Source: Phialocephala subalpina | Lineage: Eukaryota > Ascomycota > Leotiomycetes > Helotiales > Mollisiaceae | Direction: 5' to 3' | DNA: 64,000 bases | NCBI GenBank assembly: GCA_900073065.1 | Contig: FJOG01000001.1 | Coordinates: 3,756,455 to 3,820,454 of the forward strand | In this document: one piece after another, positions 44,275-55,489 of the stretch | Layout of the letters: each line of letters begins with the position of its first letter | Position numbering within the stretch: position 1 is the stretch's first letter | The notes under the pieces: generated by a model | Database searches by the model: none | Told to the model about the DNA's origin: nothing | What the model saw: the letters and a program-made list of their open reading frames with translations, nothing else | Position numbers and translations under genes: made by a program

Positions 44275-45862
44275 AGCGATTCTATTACCGCATGGTGTAC
44301 GGCGATGGACGGCAAGACGGCCACAAGTGATCCAGCTGGACCCGCTGTCCAATTCGCCATGTATCCCACCTCATATTACGCCTTCTGGTTCTCTGCAGGT
44401 TTCTGGAATAATGCCCCCGCCGAAAGAAATTGCAGCAATACACGTTCAATTTCCAAGGACGAGTGTGAGAACACGTTGAATGCAGCCATGATAGCTTGTG
44501 ATCCGAACTCTGGCGCAAGTCATGGGGCATCTTTGGCGGGCACTTGCATTCAATATGTAAGTCTCGGTCCAATGCACATCAGACAGCACTGAACATATCG
44601 CAGAATATTACTTTGAGTACCGATACAGACCCTCAAAATCCTCCTTGGAATCCTCTTCCCCAATCTTCCTTGCCGGTTTGCGACACACTAATCTCGAGTG
44701 GCGTAAACAACAACCTTTTCGCGGGACTGTATCCGCAATTTTGCAGTTTGATAGATGGAGGGGATAAGACCCTCCCAGCTGGGAGTGACTTCACCAACGC
44801 CGACTTCAAAGCCCCATCCAAAAGGTCTCTTGACCCAAGGACCCCACCAGCCAGCAACAAAGAGTATGATGGGTCGAAGTTCCATTTCAAGTGGACTGGA
44901 AGCTCAGGCACTTGTGGAACAGATTTCTCTAGAGCATATCAATCCATCATGACGTCCACATGTGAGTTTCTAAGTCTTGGCACTGTAGCCCTAGCAATCA
45001 CTGACCTCATTCCTAGGTGGCAACAGCGGCTCGGAGTCCAATGCAATGACTCTTAGAGGCTCTGTAAACGTAGGCTGCGGAACTTACACATTCTCTATCG
45101 AAAACCCAGCCGATGAACCTCCACCAACACCTGAAAGCAACTGCAACGGGACATCCGACGGGTATTACGTTTCAGGTGCATCTATCTATGCCAACTACCC
45201 AGACTTCTGCACTAAAGTAGCAGCATTGGGTCCCACTTGAGGCGGTACAGTTCATACAGAGACATATAATGACCAGATTCCTGACAAGGTAGACATCGCT
45301 GTGACCTTTCCGGGCGACGACGGCACGCTCTACCCTCAAGTGTCGGCAGATGATTGCAACAATGCCACGAAAGGCTTCCTCGACACATGCAACGTCGCCG
45401 GAGATACAAATCCACTGAAATACAAAAACGGTGAGAAAAAATCTCAAAGACTTGGAGCAAAACAGCAACTAAAAACTTGCCAGGTGGTTCGTTCACCTTC
45501 AACACCATCCTCTACACCATCAGCCCTATCAATCATCGTCGCGATTCAAAGCCAGCCAAGGCCAAAGACTCGTGCTGGATATGGTACAAGTCCTCTTCAA
45601 CACCTTCGACATTGAAGGCTACGGTTTTGCAGACGCTGACTCTGGTGATGCATTGCTCCACATCCGAAGCTGCGGCGCGGTGACTGGATGGAGTTTCCAA
45701 TACTATGCCTCAACGCCCACTGACCCGAACAATCATGACGAATATGAATGGCATGCTTCGGGAAAGCTGCCTATTGGACAACAGCAGTGGTCTTGTATTG
45801 GGAAAGCGATCTCAGCTGCAAGTAATGGAGGCACGGGAGGTGGAGGCTGTTCTGGTCAATAG
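44275..45862 (+). pseudogene. Broken gene for a Cys-rich secreted-type protein, 5'-truncated
   Basis: Coding character starts abruptly near 44275 (DSITAWCTAMDG) without start codon or signal peptide. Exons about 44275-44556, 44604-44961 and from 45017 join in frame, with NCSNTRSISKDECENTL, ACDPNSGASHGASLAGTCIQY, NPPWNPLPQ and CGTYTFSIENP. Even Cys spacing suggests an extracellular fold. This resembles the C-terminal parts of large fungal killer-toxin-type chitinases, but that is a weak recollection. An in-frame TGA (45238-45240) interrupts the third exon, after which the same frame continues (YNDQIPDKVDIAVTFPGDDG). A further splice (45431-45483) leads to SFTFNTILYTISPINHRRDS, and the frame shifts near 45600-45640 to FADADSGDALLHIRSCG and the final Gly-rich tail. 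The gene is non-functional as read. Confidence 0.6.
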
Positions 45863-47337
45863 AGAGAACTTCCAGGCTGTTTAAAGACTAGCGGTTCGCA
45901 GTATATGGGCCCATAAAATGGGAAGAGATTAGGGAACTTGCAAGATCACATAACAAACAGTGAATCCATCATCTTGAAGTTCGTTGCACATCGCAGTTTC
46001 TCCGGACATAGTGCGTAGTCTAGCCTTACTTGCCATTGGCCAAGCTCTCAGATGAACGCCTGGACACACGAAGGACATTGACAACTGTCATTGCACATCT
46101 CAGTCTCAGCGGCCGCGCCTTTGCTCCGATGACTCTTCCCATTGGCCGGGCTCTTCATTGTACATCAGGTGAATGTCTGTGAGTTGCGAGGACAAAGAAC
46201 CGAGCTTCGTTTTGTATCTTGTTCCATCGGACTCTTTCGGGTGCAACTTCCGCTGCACTTAAGTGGATTTCGGGCGTTGAGAGGGGGAATCTTTGCATGT
46301 CAAAGGATCTTTAAGTTTTGGCTTGCTTTTGTTATTCGAGTAGGATGATTGGAAATCTGAACCAAAGTCGGTCGTCTATCGGGCAAGCTCTTCGTGGGGA
46401 GTAGAAGGATCTCGGCTGTAGTATTCGTTTGGGAGTGCGGTAGGAGGTCATCGTGGAAGTAGGTCATTCGTTCAGATGTTCCATGTTGCCTAGAGCCATT
46501 CGATCGAAATAAAAGCATTGCGCTCCCTTCAAGTCCATGAGATATATGTCACCGATTTGATCTGCTACGTGTTTATACCGCTGGTAAAAACATACACCAG
46601 TGAAGACTCCACCGAGAAGGTTCTCTCACCTGGCTTTCTCGTCTCCAAGGATGAGGACCAGTTCCAGTTTTGTAGGTGAGCTCGAAGGCGTCGCGGAAAG
46701 GAATATTCGAGGGTAAGGGTAGCTCGCAGATTTCTAGAGGCATATTGCAGAGACCAACCTGGAGAGAAGTTAAAATGCTGTCACCTAAAGCTTCCATCGT
46801 GATTGACGTACCTTGGCTAGCCGCTGGCGACGAGACATCCAGAGCCCACAATCTCAGAATTTGCAAATCACCCCCTCTCACAGCCCCAGCCAACCAATCT
46901 CTGGATCAATCGACCTTCGCCGCGCTCTGGCCCAATTGCACATCATCACAAATCCCCACACTAGCAGCGCTCTGCCTCTCCATGGCAGTCGCCCAGTCTA
47001 TGCCCCGCGCCTCTGCGAGCAAGAACGGGGAGCTTTTCTTAAATGGCACATCAAATGGCACATTTAGAACAGAAGTAACGTCGCTAGTCATCCCTTTGTG
47101 AGAGGACTTTCCCCGAAGTAAGTCGGATGTGTGAAGAAGGAAAGTTCAAGCTTGAATTGTTCAAGGCTATCGCGACTCGACGCGCTAAAACGGCCCTAAA
47201 TTTCTACGCGAGAGACCCCTGGACTTCAACCCCTCCACTTCTTTCTTCCAACCCCGCCATCGTTCCCAAAGACACCTGCTCCGGGAGAAGGAGATCACCC
47301 AAATGGTCCCTATATCACCGGTATTACACCTCTCAAG
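45863..47337. other. Gene-poor stretch with one possible minus-strand fragment
   Basis: About 1.5 kb. On the minus strand, 47091-46820 reads FLLAEARGIDWATAMERQ and onward, and 46770-46630 reads GLCNMPLEICELPLP and onward. These have protein-like composition and could be exons of one unrecognised gene, but start, junctions and family are unclear, so no gene is called. Confidence 0.3.
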
Positions 47338-48786
47338 ATGTCGAAATCAGAAGCCGTCCTCTTCCCGACTCCTGTCTCTGCTGTTAAGGGAGCAGTATGT
47401 TTCATGTGCTACAAGGCAGCAACGACGCTGAACAAATGCGGTGCTTGTAAACGCGTCTTGTATGTTTGTCCATCTCGAATTAAGTGATTCCTGTTGACTG
47501 TTGGTGTAGCTACTGTTCAGGAGAATGCCAGAAGAAAGATTGGAAACGAGGTCACAAGAAATTATGTCCCGTGCTCCAGGAGATCAACTCCCTAGATTCA
47601 CCCAAACAACCACAATCATGGCAAGAATACCGCGAAGAAATGGTCTTTCCCTCCTTCCTCTACCTCATTCATGACTGACCAAAAGCAGTGGATGCGCATC
47701 ACAGCCTTCAGAAACCATCAACCCCGTGGCCAATTCACCGTCAACGACGAACGCCTCCTCCAATACCAGCCCTACTGCACCAGCTGCCACCTAACAATCT
47801 TCCAACTCCCTCCCTCAAACCAAAAACTCACTCTCTGTCCCAACTGCCAAATCGCCGCCCACTGTCCCTCTTGTCCCTTCTCCTCTCACGAAGCTGCTTG
47901 TTCAAACCTCAAGTCCGTCACAACAGCAGAACACTTCGCCATAGCCCACTACATCGAGACCTCCGAGCCCTCTCTCATAATGCCAACCGGCACTCCACGC
48001 ACCACTTATCTTCCATTGTCCTCTGCAGAAGGATGGCTAGATTATTACACCACCATCTCAGACAAGCCAATGATCGCCGGCCTCTTGTCACCTGATCTCA
48101 AACCTTTGGTTGAGAACGACGAAATGGCATCCGCGATGACGGCCGCTACGGAGAAAATGAGCATGATGCTCTCCATCATCGCCGGACTCGAATCCGTATA
48201 CCCAGATCTCAGAAACATGGAGAAGGTCAATTTACATCTCATCGGAGCCAATGCTAAAGAGTTGGATGCTCTGATGCTTTTCGAAGAGATTCTCCACCTC
48301 CTCCCCTCATTGAAGGAGATCCATACTGTGATGGTAGGACTCGAGATGCCCAACCCTATTGATGGCGGTGGGAAGATTGTGTTGGACTGTTGTCCCGAAT
48401 GCACGAAACAGAAGCGAGTTCGCTCGATGGAGATGCATAAAGGCGCTTACCACGACTTTGTCAAATACTCTGCCTACCAGAAACCGGATCTCGCGGTTGC
48501 GTTCCAAACAGGGCATTCGCAAGAATGTGTTGATGATTGGACGCCTACGATCAAGTACCTCGTCAGTGCAAACCATTACACGATGTTCACTTGCTACAAC
48601 GAGAAAGAGATGACGGAGGAGAAGGAGATACTCAGGAAGTTGGGTGCTGAGTACGTAATTGAGGGGGGAAAGAATAAATGGAGGAGCATGAGACCGTTGT
48701 TGGAGGTAATGGAGGAGACGGAGAATAGTGTGTATTACAACCATCAATACTGGTACGTTCTCCAATGCAAAGGTGTAACTAAGTAG
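47338..48786 (+). CDS. MYND zinc-finger protein with MSS51-like C-terminal domain
   Basis: Exons 47338-47459, 47510-47642 and 47689-48786 encode 450 residues. Residues 21-61 form a MYND finger with all eight ligands: CFMC, CGAC, YCSGEC and HKKLC. The long C-terminal domain begins PYCTSCHLTIF and CPNCQIAAHCPSC and includes PTYLPLSSAEGW-like sequence, VNLHLIGAN, LMLFEEILHLLPSLKEI and AYHDFVK, then FQTGHSQECVDDWTPTIKYL and an ENSVYYNHQYWY tail. This order is typical of the fungal proteins related to Mss51, a mitochondrial translational activator of COX1 in yeast. Many filamentous-fungal members are anonymous, so the mitochondrial role is not certain here. A CTGAC branch site supports intron 2. 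Confidence 0.85.
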
Positions 48787-48988
48787 GGAAGTAGGGTCGC
48801 TATCATAGTTCGGCGTCGGAAAAAAGGGTATACATTAAAAGTTTAGATACTAGAAGAATGGATAATGGATCTCTATCAGGATGCTCGAGCATCATTCGGA
48901 TTTTTTTGATTAGCTCCAGGGACAGAGTCCCCGTTCCATCATCTGAATTGTTCCAACACCTCACTTCTACCCAAACTTCAAACCCAGC

Positions 48989-49994
48989 TCAAAGATTCGC
49001 GGCAAAAAACCCTCTCATGACCTCATAAGCATCCCTCGCCATCCCCGCCAGCTTCGGATTATTCCAATCACTCCTCGAACTCGCGAACCCATGATGTCCC
49101 TCCAGAAAGTCCTTCCTTACACATTTCCCCGCAATCTCTTTCTCTTGAAGCTTTTCCCAGATGGCGTTCATGACAGTCTGGTCTTCGCCTCCGCTTGGGA
49201 TCAAAGCTACAGGGACGGTGAAGAGGTCCCCATCCGAAGGAGAGAGGTTTGTGGGGTGTACGAGGGCGACTGCATTGAAGAGGGTTGAGTGCGCAGGTGA
49301 GGCTGCAGCTTGAGCTAACTTCTTCCCGCCGAAGCAAAAACCGTATGCCTGTTTCTCTTGTCAATCACATTTCTCCCATTTCCACTTCTCTTCGCTATTC
49401 GGTCTTGCATAAGTGACGAGAGAAAAGGACTCAAGAAAATGCCAACTCACACCGATGCTCTCCACACCTTGCCTTTTGAGATGCTCAACGGTGGCGAGCA
49501 AATCAGGACCAACAATCTCCCAACTCCCAATACTCTGAATGTAAGCTTGCATCTTCTCTCGCCCCTCTTTCGGAGGCATATCATTCATATCCCATCCCTT
49601 TCCACGGAAGAAATCTGGGAGCAGGACTTGGAATCCGCATTGTTGTGCTAGGTGGTCGGCTCCTTGTTGGGTGTTTGGATGGACGCCGAAGATATCTATC
49701 TCTAATCATCAGTTTGTGTACTCTCTTACAAAGCTTTGAATGAGGTAGAGCTTGAGGTGTGATATGAAACGGGATAGTAATTGGATCTGGAGAGATGGAA
49801 GTAAGTGAAGATGGCGGGGTAAAAGACGAACCATAAATCCCAACCAACGCAATCTTCGCCCCCTCAGATCCAGTAACATAAACAGGCAAATCCTCTCCAC
49901 CAGGAACCTGCAGCGTGATAGTCCTTCCAACAGGCTTGTAGTCTGATTTGAAAGGAGGGATGGTGCAGCATTGCTCATTTGGTATGTCTGCCAT
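48989..49994 (-). CDS. Dienelactone hydrolase family protein
   Basis: Exons 49994-49832, 49695-49451 and 49348-48989 encode 255 residues, a normal DLH length. The alpha/beta hydrolase landmarks are DIFGVHPNTQQGADHLA after the first junction, DFFRGKGWD, the nucleophile elbow GFCFGGKK with Cys in the catalytic position, and EGHHGFASSRSDW with the catalytic His. The acid residue is expected in SGGEDQTV. Bacterial relatives open dienelactone in chlorocatechol degradation, whereas fungal relatives are broad esterases or lactonases. Neighbouring FAD monooxygenase, regulator and MFS genes make an aromatic-catabolism role plausible, which is inference only. Confidence 0.9.
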
Positions 49995-51076
49995 CTTTCC
50001 ATTCAAGTTTAACCCCGCACCTATATCAAATCCACAACAGCTTCAAAAATTGATATTAGAACCGACGAACGGGGTAACTAGAACCGAACACTTCCTCTTT
50101 CAAGCAATACCAAGCAACTTAATCAGCGTCTCCTTCTCAAAAGAGACACCGTACCGCCGTGTTCTTCCTCTCGACTTCCCTTTCCGATCCCTTCCCCACA
50201 AACGAGGGGTCAAGCGAAGCACAAAACGCACATCACAATAAAGCAAGCTTTCCCCAGAACCCTCCTTTCCTCTCTCCTTCACAACCGTACTCGCGTGTCC
50301 AATTCCAGACCTTAAATAAATAAATAAAACCCTGACTCGCGCACTACCCGCACACAAAAACTCAATCCAGAATCACCTGCATGAAAAACCGTTATGGCGG
50401 GTCCCGTCAAAGCGGGCCACAGAAAGTCAATCCAGACCCAAGCTTGAATCCTTCCGTCTCCCCTTCGCCTATAAACTCCCCCTAATTGGCTTTTCCCCAT
50501 CCAAAAAAAAGAAATTTTGTCATGCATCTCATCCATCCTCTCATGCATGCAGCTCAAGCTCCCCCGTGGTTGCTGATGGAGGGGCAAGCTAAGCTCCGTG
50601 GTCGAAATTCGGAAAAGGAGGGTCGTCAGAGTGCGGAAGTCTTCAAGCGACGGAAGACTCGATCCTTTTTCTTTTCTTGACCTTGGTCCCCCGCGTTGCC
50701 CGCCACCCATTACAACAAGTCGTACCGTACCGTACCATAACAGGCTCTACAATCGATATTCAACCCACTGCCGAGGAAACGGGTAGTTGGATCCTTTGAG
50801 TGTCGGTCGGTAGATTTGAAAAGAGAGTGGTGAGTTGAAGCGAAGAGGAACATGTGGAGTGAATGGAAGCTACGGACTTGGGGGAGGATTAAAGATGCGA
50901 CGGATCCCCCACCACGTGCTGGGGATCTGGTGGAAGGAGTTACTTATTCCCCCTATCTTGATTCTTGATACACTTAACTTCATCTCTTCGAAATATCAAA
51001 CTTTGCCGTTTGCATTTCTGTTTTGTTTCTCTCTGCCTTGATACCCCTTCCCTCAGATAGCAATTAATCTCGAAAG
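49995..51076. promoter_or_regulatory. Divergent promoter region
   Basis: About 1.1 kb between the dienelactone hydrolase start (minus) and the FAD monooxygenase start (plus). A CACGTG box lies at 50913-50918. No gene is seen. Pyrimidine-rich tracts are present on both sides. Confidence 0.45.
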
Positions 51077-52789
51077 ATGGTAAGTGACATCCTAGTGACA
51101 TCACATCACATCACATCCGCCTCCCCCTTTTCAAACAAACCTTCACGGACATCCTCCTCGGGACTTCTGATCTAATCTGATCTGATCTCCAGCACATCAT
51201 CGTCATCGGCTGCGGCCTCGCTGGCTTGACGGTGGCTATCAGTCTCGCGAAAGCGGGACACAAGGTCAGTATCGTTGAGAGCGCGCCGAGTATACAGTAC
51301 ATTGGAGCTGGTACGTCTTGAAACTTATCATTATCTGTTCATATCAAACAAAGTCAAGCAGCTTCACATTTACTTCTTCACGCCATCTTTCCTTTCCTCG
51401 CTTCTCCCTTTTAGATTCATCTCCATCTCCCATACGAATGAAACGAAGACTCAAAGTTGACTTTCAAACCAGGAATCCAAATATCCCCCAACTCGTCGCT
51501 CATCCTCCGCCGCCTCGGCGTCGACAAATACATCCAGAAATACTGCACCACCCCCATCGACCTCCGCATGATGCGTTATGCAAACGGCCAAACCCTCGTC
51601 CAAGTCCCCCTCAAAGAACCCGCCGAGAACGAATATCATTCGCCGTATTGGTATGCCTTTCCTCCTCCCTTTCCTCCTTCCCATTCGTACCTCCCTTGTT
51701 TCTGATATGATAAGGCACATCCATCGCGCAGACCTACATCGAGGATTACTGCAAGCTGCTGAAGAACTAGGATGCGAAGTCCACCTCGATAGTCGCGTAA
51801 CATCCATCGACCCCTCAACACCTTCACTCACCACCAAAGACAACAAAACCTACACCAGCGACCTAATCGTCGCCTCAGACGGTCTCCACTCAATGGCCAG
51901 AACAGTCGTCTTAGGAAATCCTTCACTTCCAGTTCCCACCGGCCAAATGGTCTACCGCGTAACCCTACCCGCCTCCGCGCTTGAAGGAATCCCAGAACTA
52001 GAAGAAATCATCACCATCCCTCGAAACAACCACTGGCTCGGACCCAACGGTACCGTCCTCAGCTACCTGCTCGATGGAGGGGGGAGAGGGACCTTGATAA
52101 ATTTCGTCTTCACCTGCGATGTTGAAGGCTGGATGCCGGACGGTGTCATGCAAAGACCTGGAGACTTGGCAACTGTGAGGAAGAGGTTTAAGGATTGGGA
52201 TCCGAGGCTGAATAGGATGTTGGAGCATATTGGAGATGTGTTGGAATGGCGACTATTCACTCATAAGGAAGCGCCGACCTGGGTCCATCCGGAGGGAAAG
52301 GTGTGTTTGATTGGAGATTCGGCGCATGCTATGACGCCGTATCTTGCGCAGGGAGCTGCTATGGGGATTGAGGATGCTGCGATTCTTGGTGGGCTATTGG
52401 AGAAGTTCCCTTCTCCCTCCGACCTTCCTTCTACTCTCAAAATGTACGATAAGTTGAGGATCAAGAGGACAGCCATTGTCGCCACCCATTCAGTCGACTC
52501 AAGGTGGTTTACCCAAATGGAGGATGGGCCGAAGCAACAAGACCGAGATGAGTATATGTTGGCGCATCCAGGGATCCAGAAGGGACATCGAAACATCAGG
52601 AGTGATCAGGATTTTCTAGATTGGCTGTTTGGATATGATGCTTTTGAGGAGTTAGAGCGATTTCTGAAGAATGGGGATAATGGAGAGAAGAGAGTAAACA
52701 TGATAAATGGGACGAACGGAGTGAGCGAACTTAATCAGGTCAATGGGCAGACTGACGTAAATAGGTATAAAGGATTAGGGGTAGTTTGA
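51077..52789 (+). CDS. FAD-dependent monooxygenase, salicylate hydroxylase-like
   Basis: Exons 51077-51079, 51193-51310, 51473-51650 and 51715-52789 encode 457 residues. The first exon is just the ATG, followed directly by GTAAGT; the next exon opens HIIVIGCGLAGLTVAISLAKAG, the FAD-binding beta-alpha-beta fold, and has no other Met. IQISPNSSLILRRLG, the second-FAD segment IVASDGLHS and the GD motif CLIGDSAHAMTPYLAQGAAMGIEDA complete the PF01494 pattern. Group A flavin monooxygenases use NAD(P)H and O2 to hydroxylate aromatic rings. The salicylate-type label rests on overall motif spacing, and the substrate is unknown. The gene is convergent with a Zn2Cys6 regulator whose stop lies 102 bases away. 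Confidence 0.9.
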
Positions 52790-52891
52790 ATAGAAACCAA
52801 ACTTACCAAGTGAACTGTCACAAGAGGGCGTGGGGATCGCAATTGTGTCGAAGCGCAAACAAGAGAGCAGGTGTCATCAGAAGTGTCGGTT

Positions 52892-55489
52892 TCATTGATG
52901 TGGCTGGCCCATAGAATTCAACGATGGTTTCGACAAGCTCCCCCTGTGTTGAGCAAACGGCGTATCGATCTGTCCCCAATGCGTATAAGCAGTATGCGGC
53001 GGAACCGGCGCGATCAAATCTTCTCCGTCGCCAACCACCTCATTCAGGTGATTGTTATAACCTTCTCCCAAGCTCGCTCCTGTAAGCGGCAGCTGTTGTG
53101 CATGCATACCATGATATGTCTGATGATCAGGTGAAATTTGTCCTGGACCAACATATGTATCTGTTCCGAAGAAGTCTTTCAAGTCCCAGGGTAGGTCGAC
53201 GGGACCTTTCTGGAACCACGATTGAAGGGCGTTGCCTTGTGGTCCTCCATGAGTGGTTTGAGCGCCGTAATCGAAGTGAATTGGAGCCGTGCCGGGCTGC
53301 TGCTGCTGCTGCATGAATTGACCTGGACGGAATTCTGAGGTTGGGTCGTGTTGAGGGGGTTGAGTGTCGAAGATTCCGACAATCTTTGCAAGTTGCAGAG
53401 ATACTTGAGTCAGAATGGTGAAAGTCGGGCACAGCTTGACCTTTTGTAGTGCAACCATTACATCTCGAACTGCTTGCTTGCGGGCGTGGTCTTCGGGCGT
53501 GTCTTGCTCATCCCATGGCCGGGCCAGAAAGTCGAGAGCCAGGATGAAGACGGAGTGGTAGATATAATAAGCATCCATCCATTGAACACCATCGAACATC
53601 CCGCTCACAATGAGCTGATGCAACAGCAGGGCTGCCTTCCTAGAATAGGTCCCACAGGCATGACTCAAATTTAGCTCCTCCTTATCTAGGTCCTGAGAAC
53701 GGACATGTTTGCCCAATTTTCGAGCTAGCTGTACTCCAACCTTTCGTAGAATGAATGGCCGCGTGACGAGAGATTGCGTATTGTGGAATTGCACATGAAG
53801 AAGAATGACTGCTCGTCGATGCTTAGGAATAGGTGACATCAGTTCGAGCCGCAGAGCAGGAGGTAAACTATGATGCCAAGAATCTAGGTCTAGCAAAAAT
53901 TGAACAGCAATGTTAATCTTCGGTGAATCTCCTTGTTGTGTCGATCCTGTCTGTGCAGCGTAGATTTTCCGTCTGATGTCTGATAGCAACCTCATAAGCC
54001 GTACCGAGTACTCGATGTACCCAGGCGGAACGGATGATCCACCATCAAGTATGACCTCGTCGGGATAGCTAACATTGACTTCCGAGTCATCGATCGCACA
54101 AGGTCTACCGAGGATCGCGCATTGATTTTGCTCGAACATATAAGCGGTCCACCAAACACGCTTGCGGACCTCTCTCTCCATGTCATCAAAGCCTCCTGAG
54201 GTTCCTTCTCTATGCATACCCAAAGCCATAGCCATGCGGGAAGCACATCCGAGGAGCATGAACGCACTGTTGCGCTCAGTACAATTGTGTTGATAGAGTT
54301 GGAGCAAGAGTATGGCTTGGACGTTGATGAGCGTAGTGGCGCTGATGAGCGAATGCATTCTGGCTTGGACGAGACTGAGATAATGGCGTTGTATCTGTAT
54401 TGATTGTCTTGCGTCCCGTTCCTCGAGTGCCTGAGCGCCGAAAACCAAGATCATGAAGATGCAGCAGATCCATCCTGGTTCAATGTCACGCATGAGCACG
54501 TGTGGTTGAGACCACATAGCTTCGTACCTCATTTGAAACCTGGGTCGGTGGAACATGAGGTAGTTTGGATGAACTTTGTCGAAATAGGCTTCCACAAAAG
54601 TGTCTGTGACATCCCTGCCAGGAAGGAGAGAGAGGACGGTTACTCTTTTGAGTCTGTTAGAGAGCGCATTGCTGTCCACTGAAGGAGGAAACAAAGATGG
54701 CGCCCGCTGTTTGCGAATTGGTATTCTGCCAGCTGGTTCTCCGAGACTTCGGTCGATATTGTCTTCTGACGAATCTTCGCTCTCCTCCTTCACAATTGGT
54801 TCTAGCGCCTTGCTCCAATTCGATGCCGCAAAGTCGGAGGAAATCTTCGCTCTCTCATCGTCAGGCTGTATAGTCCTCAAAGCAGCATTGAACTCTGCGA
54901 CCATGTTCCGCACAGTGAGGACGAATCCGAATGAGCTGGAAGGCCCGATGTAGTGTGATGGTCCTTGTGGCATAGGAACCAGCTTCTCCTCCACAACTTT
55001 GCCTGGCTTTCCATCAGGATTTTCGGAATCTCTTGATGCAATTGAAGGACTGCCTCCACTTCCGGTAGAGTGTTGAGGCGAAGTTGCTGCTTGTTGTTTC
55101 GGGGGTTGGTTGAAGACTTCCTCCGCCACCGTCTGCTCGTCGAAAATAGGTATTGCGATATCGTGCGCCTCTGCAATGGCGTATAGGGTATCAATGCTAT
55201 TCGTATCTTTCTGGGGATACAGTCCCTTGATCAGCGCATCCAACACACGATATCGTACGCTAAGTGTCTCGACGCTGCCGTATATCCGCGTCTTTCGCGG
55301 GAGTGTTGATTCGCATTGTACGCCAACCTCCAAGCAACTCTGGCATGGCTCATTCTGGTCGCTCCCGCTGGATCGATTACATCGTATACGCCTCTTCTTG
55401 CATCGATCACAGCTGACTAGAGCTCGTCGTCGCAGATGGTCGGGGATTCGTGCCTTTCCGGTCTTCTTTGCCTTGGCATGTTGGTCCAT
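52892..55489 (-). CDS. Zn(II)2Cys6 transcription factor
   Basis: A single exon of 865 residues from the first convincing ATG; the upstream open frame has no ATG. Residues about 27-60 form the zinc cluster (C-DR-C-KKRRIR-C, C-QS-C-LEVGVQ-C), preceded by a basic arm (KARIPDHLRRRALVS). The fungal-specific domain spans about residues 300-550: FVEAYFDKVHPNYLMFHRP, SAFMLLGCASRMAMALGMHRE and EREVRKRVWWTAYMFEQNQCAILGRPCAI. A poly-Gln run (FMQQQQQPG) lies near residue 745. The absence of introns contrasts with the other regulator at 8171. Its position between an FAD monooxygenase and an MFS gene suggests local control of those genes, which is inference. Confidence 0.9.
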   Translation of the reverse strand: MDQHAKAKKTGKARIPDHLRRRALVSCDRCKKRRIRCNRSSGSDQNEPCQSCLEVGVQCESTLPRKTRIYGSVETLSVRYRVLDALIKGLYPQKDTNSIDTLYAIAEAHDIAIPIFDEQTVAEEVFNQPPKQQAATSPQHSTGSGGSPSIASRDSENPDGKPGKVVEEKLVPMPQGPSHYIGPSSSFGFVLTVRNMVAEFNAALRTIQPDDERAKISSDFAASNWSKALEPIVKEESEDSSEDNIDRSLGEPAGRIPIRKQRAPSLFPPSVDSNALSNRLKRVTVLSLLPGRDVTDTFVEAYFDKVHPNYLMFHRPRFQMRYEAMWSQPHVLMRDIEPGWICCIFMILVFGAQALEERDARQSIQIQRHYLSLVQARMHSLISATTLINVQAILLLQLYQHNCTERNSAFMLLGCASRMAMALGMHREGTSGGFDDMEREVRKRVWWTAYMFEQNQCAILGRPCAIDDSEVNVSYPDEVILDGGSSVPPGYIEYSVRLMRLLSDIRRKIYAAQTGSTQQGDSPKINIAVQFLLDLDSWHHSLPPALRLELMSPIPKHRRAVILLHVQFHNTQSLVTRPFILRKVGVQLARKLGKHVRSQDLDKEELNLSHACGTYSRKAALLLHQLIVSGMFDGVQWMDAYYIYHSVFILALDFLARPWDEQDTPEDHARKQAVRDVMVALQKVKLCPTFTILTQVSLQLAKIVGIFDTQPPQHDPTSEFRPGQFMQQQQQPGTAPIHFDYGAQTTHGGPQGNALQSWFQKGPVDLPWDLKDFFGTDTYVGPGQISPDHQTYHGMHAQQLPLTGASLGEGYNNHLNEVVGDGEDLIAPVPPHTAYTHWGQIDTPFAQHRGSLSKPSLNSMGQPHQ

